Below are positions 58,959 to 64,000 of a DNA stretch of 64,000 nucleotides, in pieces. This DNA is from Prochlorococcus sp. AG-347-E03. GTDB taxonomy: Bacteria > Cyanobacteriota > Cyanobacteriia > PCC-6307 > Cyanobiaceae. Positions within the stretch are counted from its first letter, which is position 1. Each line of letters begins with the position of its first letter. The stretch lies in NCBI GenBank assembly GCA_003279115.1, contig QCBG01000007.1:1-64000 (forward strand). Reading direction: 5' to 3'. The notes below the pieces were generated by a model, which saw only the letters and a list, made by a program, of their open reading frames with translations, was not told where the DNA came from and did no database searches. The translations under genes were made by a program, and so were the position numbers.

Positions 58959-59159
58959 TTAAGCCGCTTCAGAGTTTGATTGAATTCTAGTATTACCCTC
59001 TACTAATTCAAGTAATGCCTCCAGCTGAGCCATAATACCTCTTAGTTCTCCTGGGTCAGGGAAAAGGTCGTCTTCTTTAATACTTAACTGCATTTCTCTC
59101 AGTTCTTGCCTTAAATAGCGAATGTGACTAACAACTTGCTCCCTTTTGGTTTGCGACAT
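58959..59159 (-). CDS. Small coiled-coil conserved protein
   Basis: 66 residues, largely helical: REQVVSHIRYLRQELREMQ and ELRGIMAQLEALLELVEGN with heptad-like leucines suggest a short coiled coil. A small picocyanobacterial family without known function. Possibly cotranscribed with ycf20, which follows by 11 bases. The 219-base gap to the next gene on the plus strand (59160-59378) shows nothing I can call beyond promoter-like AT-rich DNA. Confidence 0.7.
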   Translation of the reverse strand: MSQTKREQVVSHIRYLRQELREMQLSIKEDDLFPDPGELRGIMAQLEALLELVEGNTRIQSNSEAA

Positions 59160-59378
59160 GACATCAATAATGACAATAATATTTTAAGAGAGAAAATTTT
59201 TGAAAAGGAGACTTTGTATGTTAATGATTGAGAATGAAGATAAATTACCTAAAAACAATGTGAAAAAATTCTGAATATTGAAAATTGCCATATCTTTGAA
59301 AATATTTACTTAATACTTATATCAATTTTAAATAATTACTTGAGGCTTTATTATTAGTATGTATTGGCTTTTCTCAAA

Positions 59379-59600
59379 ATGAAATTCATTTCTGAAAATC
59401 AAATAAGTGAGGAACTAGTAAATTCTTTTGACGAAGAAATGACCCTTGAGCTCGCTAAAAGGCTAGAAGAAGATAACTATAATACTCCATTTGATGGTTT
59501 AAAAGACTGGCACTTACTGAGGGCTCTTGCAATTAATAGACCTGAATTAACAACTAATTATATCCATCTTCTCGATCAGGAACCTTTCGATGAAAACTAA
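59379..59600 (+). CDS. DUF2555 family protein
   Basis: 73 residues from the ATG at 59379; the frame is open five codons further to a TTG at 59364. LELAKRLEEDNYNTPFDGLK and DWHLLRALAINRPEL with a final YIHLLDQEPFDEN are the family signature. Cyanobacterial, unknown function. It overlaps the start of coaBC by 11 bases, so the two are coupled. Confidence 0.82.
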   Translation: MKFISENQISEELVNSFDEEMTLELAKRLEEDNYNTPFDGLKDWHLLRALAINRPELTTNYIHLLDQEPFDEN

Positions 59601-60846
59601 AAGTGAGGACTCCAAAATAAAGGTTCTTTTATTAATAACTGGGAGTATTGCAGCTGTAAGAATTCCATTATTAGTTAGCCAATTAGCGAAAGAAAATTAT
59701 GAAATAAGATGTGTTTTATCTAAAAACGCAGAAAAATTAATAAAGCCGCTTTCTCTCTCAATCTTGAGTAGAAACCCTTGCATTTTAGAAAATGATCAAT
59801 GGTCCAATAGTCAATCAACACCTCTTCACATAGAACTAAGTAATTGGGCTGATATTTTAATCATTGCGCCTTTAACAGCCACAACATTATCAAAATGGGT
59901 AACTGGAAATGCAGAGGGATTAATCCCAAGCATCTTAATAGCAAATATAAATCCAATTATTGTTGCACCAGCAATGAATACACAAATGTGGCTAAATCAA
60001 GCTGTCCAAAAAAATTATGAGAATTTACAGAATTATCAAAATGTTTTGTCTTTGCAACCAAGTGAAGGTCTCTTAGCGTGTGATGCTGTTGGCATCGGCA
60101 AGATACCACCAAATGATCTAATCCTATTAGCTCTTGAATTTATAGCTTCACACAAACAAAATGAATATCGCAAAGATTTGATTAATAAAGAAATTTTAAT
60201 AACTGGAGGGTGTACCACAGAGAGAATTGACGCGGCAAGACACATTACCAATAAAAGTTCTGGAGCTATGGGCCTACTTCTTTCTCAAGTAGCGAGGTTC
60301 AGAGGAGCACAAGTAAAATATGTCCATGGGCCTTTGAAAATCGATAAGGATCTGACTGATGGAATAAAAAGATATGAAATTGAAACTAGTGTTGATTTAA
60401 TTAGGGCACTTAATAATGAAATATCAAATTGCGATTATTTTTTCATGAATGCTGCAGTATCTGATTTTAAAATTACCTCTGATACTTCTGATAAAATTCC
60501 AAAAAATAAAATTAATGCTCATTTAAATAAAAACTTTGAGCTAGTCCCAGATATTTTAAAAACACTTAGTAAATCAAAAAAAGATAACCAAGTTTTTGTA
60601 GGCTTTTGTGCTTTCACTGGATCTATCGAAGAAGCACGAATAACAATTAAAGAAAAAATTATACAAAAGGGTTGTGATTATCTATTCGCAAATCCAATTG
60701 ATCTTGAAGGCCAAGGATTTGGCTTTTTGGCACGCAATGAAGGTTGGCTGTTTGATAAGAAAAATATGGAACACTACATTAAAAAAACATCAAAAATTGA
60801 TTTAGCAAATAAATTAATAACCCAAATTATTTCATTAAAAAAATAA
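59590..60846 (+). CDS. coaBC: Bifunctional phosphopantothenoylcysteine decarboxylase/synthase
   Basis: 418 residues. The N-terminal flavoprotein decarboxylase has APAMNTQMW and SEGLLACDAVGIGKIP; the C-terminal synthetase has ITGGCTTERIDAARHITNKSSGAMG, quoted in its two key parts GGCTTERID and ITNKSSGAMG. It makes 4'-phosphopantetheine for coenzyme A. The 5' end overlaps the DUF2555 gene by 11 bases. Confidence 0.95.
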   Translation: MKTKSEDSKIKVLLLITGSIAAVRIPLLVSQLAKENYEIRCVLSKNAEKLIKPLSLSILSRNPCILENDQWSNSQSTPLHIELSNWADILIIAPLTATTLSKWVTGNAEGLIPSILIANINPIIVAPAMNTQMWLNQAVQKNYENLQNYQNVLSLQPSEGLLACDAVGIGKIPPNDLILLALEFIASHKQNEYRKDLINKEILITGGCTTERIDAARHITNKSSGAMGLLLSQVARFRGAQVKYVHGPLKIDKDLTDGIKRYEIETSVDLIRALNNEISNCDYFFMNAAVSDFKITSDTSDKIPKNKINAHLNKNFELVPDILKTLSKSKKDNQVFVGFCAFTGSIEEARITIKEKIIQKGCDYLFANPIDLEGQGFGFLARNEGWLFDKKNMEHYIKKTSKIDLANKLITQIISLKK

Positions 60847-61062
60847 AAAAAATTTTTTAATTTGTATTTTTTTGTAATCTTAATCATTAAAAATAATGTG
60901 ATAGCTTACAATAATTCAAGTTTTTTAAAATCTAAAAAGCTACGGGTTGTTTCGAGGATTTAAAAGTCCTATCTTTTATGGTCCTTTCCCTTGTAATATC
61001 CGTACTGAACTTATTAGATGGCTTTTAATCTAACGTCACAGAACTTTACTGCAACTTTAATT

Positions 61063-61857
61063 ATGAGAATTCGTTCTTTCTTAGCTTTTGTTATCTCAAT
61101 TTGTATAACTTTTGCTTTAGTACCTGTTAAAACATTTGCTTTTTCTGAAAGAGGAAATGCACAATTCACAGATGTTGTTAACACAGGAAAAGCTAATGAT
61201 TGTCCTACCTTAGACTCATCTCTTGTCGGATCAATATCTCTAGGTAGTGGAGATAGCCTTAAAGGAATATGCATGCATCCAACAGAAGTTTATGTAAAAG
61301 TGCCAGGGACAAAACGAAAAGCTGCAGAATTTGTTTCTACAAAAATTATTAGTCCTAGAAATAACACCACAGTGACAGAAGTTTATGGAGATATAGATTC
61401 AGGAACTTTCACCGAAAAAGGTGGTATTGATTTTCAACTTATTACTGTATTAACTCCTGGAGGTTTAGAGGTGCCATTTGCATTCTCAGCAAAAGATCTT
61501 ACAGCTGATTTACCTTCTTCTATTGAGCCAGGCACTGAAGTTAGTGGTTCAACATTTACACCTAACTACAGAACTGGCGATTTTCTAGATCCTAAGGCAA
61601 GAGCTAAAAATACTGGTGTTGAATATGCTCAAGGCTTAGTTGCATTAGGAGGAGATGACGAAGAACTTGCAAAAGAAAATATTAAAGTTGATGTAAACGG
61701 TACTGGCGTTATTACTCTTTCAATCAACAATGTAGATTCTGACACAGACGAATTTGCTGGTACTTTTGAAGCTATCCAACCTTCAGATACAGATATGGGT
61801 TCAAAGGATCCACTGGATGTAAAAATAATTGGGGAGCTTTACGGAAGAAAGGCATAA
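61063..61857 (+). CDS. psbO: Photosystem II manganese-stabilising protein PsbO
   Basis: 264 residues from the ATG at 61063: a signal peptide (about 1-26, cleaved near KTFA/FSE), then the mature protein beginning FSERGNAQFTDVVNTGK with CPTLDSS and the conserved GICMHPTEVYVK cysteine pair region. It stabilises the Mn4Ca cluster in the lumen. An ATG at 61018 is in frame but adds 15 residues before the signal. A strong terminator follows, so it is a single-gene unit. The 216-base upstream gap holds its promoter. Confidence 0.96.
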   Translation: MRIRSFLAFVISICITFALVPVKTFAFSERGNAQFTDVVNTGKANDCPTLDSSLVGSISLGSGDSLKGICMHPTEVYVKVPGTKRKAAEFVSTKIISPRNNTTVTEVYGDIDSGTFTEKGGIDFQLITVLTPGGLEVPFAFSAKDLTADLPSSIEPGTEVSGSTFTPNYRTGDFLDPKARAKNTGVEYAQGLVALGGDDEELAKENIKVDVNGTGVITLSINNVDSDTDEFAGTFEAIQPSDTDMGSKDPLDVKIIGELYGRKA

Positions 61858-61871
61858 ATTCTTCTTAATAG

Positions 61872-61901
61872 AAAAAGGGGGTTAAACCCCTCTTTTTTTT
61901 T
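61872..61901 (+). terminator. Rho-independent terminator of psbO
   Basis: AGGGG (61876-61880) pairs with CCCCT (61887-61891) around a six-base loop, preceded by an A run and followed by a run of T residues. It lies 18 bases after the psbO stop and separates it from sat. Confidence 0.9.
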
Positions 61902-61928
61902 CAAAATTTTTCTTTATCAATTTAAAAA

Positions 61929-63104
61929 ATGGAGTTACAACAAAAAACTAAAACAGATCCTAATGGACTAATACCGCCTTATGGAGGGGAACTAAAAAAT
62001 TGCATTATCAAAGATAAAAACCTTAAAAATGATCTTATCTCTAAAGCTACTTATGAGTTTGAATGTAGCGAGAGAAATGCATGCGATGTAGAACTTTTGA
62101 TAGTTGGAGCTTTTTCTCCATTGGAAGGTTTTATGGATGAAAATAACTACAATTCGGTAATTAAAAATAATAGAGATACAAATGGTTTGCTTTTTGGCTT
62201 GCCTATTGTATTTGACTCAAATAATGAAAAAGTAAAAGCTGGAGAGACAATATTACTTACATATAAAAAACAAAAAATAGCAGTTTTAGAAGTTAGCTCT
62301 AAATGGGAGCCTGATAAATCCTTAGAGGCTGAACTTTGTTATGGTACAAATTCCTTAGATCATCCTGCTGTTAAGATGATTTTTAACGAGAGAGGGAGAT
62401 TTTATATAGGAGGAAGAGTTTATGGTTTCGAACTTCCAATTAGAGAATTCCCCTGCAAAACCCCAGAAGAAGTTAGATCTACACTGCCATCAAATCATGA
62501 CGTAGTTGCATTTCAATGCAGAAATCCAATTCATAGAGCGCATTATGAATTATTTACTAATGCCTTACTCTCAGAAAATGTCTCCTCTAACTCAGTTGTT
62601 TTAGTTCATCCAACTTGTGGGCCAACTCAACAAGATGATATCCCTGGAAAAGTTAGATATTTGACCTATAAAGAATTAGAAGAAGAAATATCTGATGAAA
62701 GAATAAAATGGGCCTTTTTACCTTATTCAATGCATATGGCAGGGCCAAGAGAAGCTCTTCAACATATGATTATTAGAAGAAATTATGGCTGCACTCATTT
62801 TATTATTGGTAGAGATATGGCTGGTTGTAAGTCATCATCAACTGGTGAAGATTTTTATGGCCCATATGACGCCCAGAATTTTGCGAATAAGTGTGCAGAT
62901 GAATTAATGATGCAAACTGTTCCTTCAAAAAATTTAGTTTATACAAAGGAAAAAGGATACATAACAGCTGAAGAAGCTAAGGAATTTAATTATGAAATCA
63001 TGAAACTTAGTGGTACTGAATTTAGAAAGAAATTGAGAAATGGCGAACCAATTCCTGAATGGTTTGCATTCAAAAGTGTAGTAGATGTTCTAAGACGCTC
63101 TTAA
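61929..63104 (+). CDS. sat: Sulfate adenylyltransferase (ATP sulfurylase)
   Basis: 391 residues of the homo-oligomeric type. FQCRNPIHRAHYELF holds the QxRNPxHxxH nucleotide site, GRDMAGC is the GRDxAG loop, and the C-terminal part has LSGTEFRKKLRNGEPIPEWF. It makes APS for sulfate assimilation. No kinase domain follows. It is separated from psbO by a terminator and from ftsH by 46 bases. Confidence 0.96.
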   Translation: MELQQKTKTDPNGLIPPYGGELKNCIIKDKNLKNDLISKATYEFECSERNACDVELLIVGAFSPLEGFMDENNYNSVIKNNRDTNGLLFGLPIVFDSNNEKVKAGETILLTYKKQKIAVLEVSSKWEPDKSLEAELCYGTNSLDHPAVKMIFNERGRFYIGGRVYGFELPIREFPCKTPEEVRSTLPSNHDVVAFQCRNPIHRAHYELFTNALLSENVSSNSVVLVHPTCGPTQQDDIPGKVRYLTYKELEEEISDERIKWAFLPYSMHMAGPREALQHMIIRRNYGCTHFIIGRDMAGCKSSSTGEDFYGPYDAQNFANKCADELMMQTVPSKNLVYTKEKGYITAEEAKEFNYEIMKLSGTEFRKKLRNGEPIPEWFAFKSVVDVLRRS

Positions 63105-63150
63105 TATTGTTTTATTAGTAGTATTATAGATTTATTAAAGATTTTTTATC

Positions 63151-64000
63151 GTGAACAAACGTTGGAGAAACGTAGGGCTATATGTCCTAGCTGTGATTAC
63201 TGTCATTTTCATTGGTACTTCAGTTTTTGATAAACCTAGTACTGAAAGTTCTACCAAGACCCTAAGATATAGTGATTTTATAGAGGCAGTCCAAGATAAA
63301 GAAATCAGTAGAGTCCTTATATCCCCAGATAATGCCACTGCTCAGGTTGTTGAAAATGATGGGAGCAGGTCTGAGGTCAATTTAGCCCCTGACAAAGATT
63401 TATTAAAAATACTGACTGAGAATAATGTAGATATAGCTGTAACTCCCACAAAATTAGCAAATCCATGGCAACAGGCTGTAAGTAGCTTGATTTTTCCAGT
63501 ACTTTTAATTGGAGGCCTATTCTTTCTATTCAGAAGATCCCAAAGCGGGAATGCTGGAGGTGGTAACCCTGCCATGAGTTTTGGAAAGAGCAAAGCCAGA
63601 CTGCAAATGGAACCATCTACACAAGTAACCTTTTCAGATGTTGCAGGAGTTGAAGGTGCAAAATTAGAACTCACAGAAGTTGTAGATTTTCTTAAGAGTC
63701 CAGATAGATTTACTGCAGTCGGAGCAAAAATACCAAAAGGAGTTCTTCTTGTTGGACCTCCTGGTACAGGAAAAACATTGCTAGCAAAAGCAGTAGCTGG
63801 AGAAGCTGGTGTACCTTTTTTCTCCATATCTGGTTCAGAATTTGTAGAAATGTTCGTAGGAGTTGGAGCTAGCAGAGTTAGAGATCTTTTTGAACAAGCT
63901 AAAAAGAATGCTCCTTGTATTGTGTTCATTGACGAAATAGATGCAGTTGGAAGACAAAGAGGTGCTGGTATGGGCGGAGGAAATGATGAAAGGGAACAAA
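63151..64000 (+). CDS. ftsH: ATP-dependent zinc metalloprotease FtsH (5' part)
   Basis: 283 codons from a GTG at 63151 to the window edge. Two membrane helices (about 7-24 and 113-131) flank a lumenal/periplasmic domain; the AAA+ module shows [12 protein letters not shown], Walker A GPPGTGKT and Walker [16 protein letters not shown]. The protease domain with HExxH is outside. Thylakoid FtsH degrades photodamaged D1. Long minus-strand open frames here (63342-63929) are antisense shadows of this gene. Confidence 0.97.
   Translation, partial: MNKRWRNVGLYVLAVITVIFIGTSVFDKPSTESSTKTLRYSDFIEAVQDKEISRVLISPDNATAQVVENDGSRSEVNLAPDKDLLKILTENNVDIAVTPTKLANPWQQAVSSLIFPVLLIGGLFFLFRRSQSGNAGGGNPAMSFGKSKARLQMEPSTQVTFSDVAGVEGAKLELTEVVDFLKSPDRFTAVGAKIPKGVLLVGPPGTGKTLLAKAVAGEAGVPFFSISGSEFVEMFVGVGASRVRDLFEQAKKNAPCIVFIDEIDAVGRQRGAGMGGGNDEREQ

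Noticed and set aside
59218..59274. 18-codon ORF in the gap before DUF2555
   Set aside because: Only AT-rich low-complexity codons, no ribosome site or family likeness.
63342..63929. Long minus-strand open frame (195 codons) at the right edge
   Set aside because: It lies antisense to ftsH, whose AAA+ motifs are unmistakable; its translation is Pro/Ser/Thr-rich as expected of an antisense shadow.
1..64000. Search for prophage, insertion sequence, CRISPR array, genomic island or toxin-antitoxin pair
   Set aside because: All genes except a few small unknowns are core picocyanobacterial genes; no integrase, transposase, direct-repeat array or composition shift was seen, even beside the three tRNA genes.

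Overview
The window is a chromosomal segment of a picocyanobacterium, almost certainly a high-light-adapted Prochlorococcus. The basis is: very AT-rich DNA (about 30% GC by eye); dense, often overlapping genes with no gap above 300 bases; cyanobacterial photosystem genes (psbK, psbI, psbN, psbH, psbO, ycf48, rubredoxin); NDH-1 ndhC-ndhK-ndhJ; chlD; crtR; ntcA and amt1; and many cyanobacteria-only families (DUF3155, DUF3181, DUF3146, DUF3084, DUF3177, DUF2555, Ycf20/DUF565). A DNA photolyase also fits a high-light ecotype. The species call is inference. I saw no transposase, integrase, CRISPR array or rRNA.

Layout. 1-2270: PSII assembly genes (ycf48, rubredoxin) diverge from ndhC-K-J. 2260-11450: a YvcK-like protein, an MlaF/MlaD-type lipid transporter pair, chlD, folK, a Nudix hydrolase, photolyase and a sugar aminotransferase. 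11504-12103: a thioredoxin-like gene broken by one in-frame stop. 12200-20100: fabI, hisB, a carotenoid oxygenase, rdgB, a phosphohexomutase, a TM0106-type RecB-like protein, ygfZ and pyrE. 20238-25924: a CAU tRNA, a CBS-domain membrane protein, an oxidoreductase, psbK, tgt, cobS and a Hik2/CSK-like kinase. 25925-33076: a structured-looking leader before DUF3155, then an esterase, purH, doxX, ispH, amt1 with an NtcA promoter, and sfsA. 33108-42113: murJ, small conserved genes, tRNA-Arg, glyA, cinA, leuC-leuD and an LptD-like protein. 42130-47982: psbI, psbN/psbH, pth, DUF3146, an RNase H-fold protein, DUF3084, ntcA, and the run cobO-like, dcd, thyX. 47986-64000: txlA, glmM, trmB, ileS, tRNA-Leu, crtR, gatC, a 3-methyladenine glycosylase, pyrB, ycf20, coaBC, psbO, sat and the start of ftsH.

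How it works together. Photosynthesis genes are scattered among housekeeping genes. Nitrogen control is visible: NtcA is encoded here, its own promoter and that of the ammonium transporter carry NtcA-type boxes with correctly spaced -10 elements.

The most notable observations are the multi-helix leader plus a 16-codon mini-ORF upstream of DUF3155 (25981-26164), the nonsense-interrupted redoxin, and two genes (crtR and the glycosylase) whose conserved N-termini lie upstream of any ATG, GTG or TTG. A CobO-family protein has also lost its P-loop consensus, and a perfect hairpin sits between psbN and psbH.
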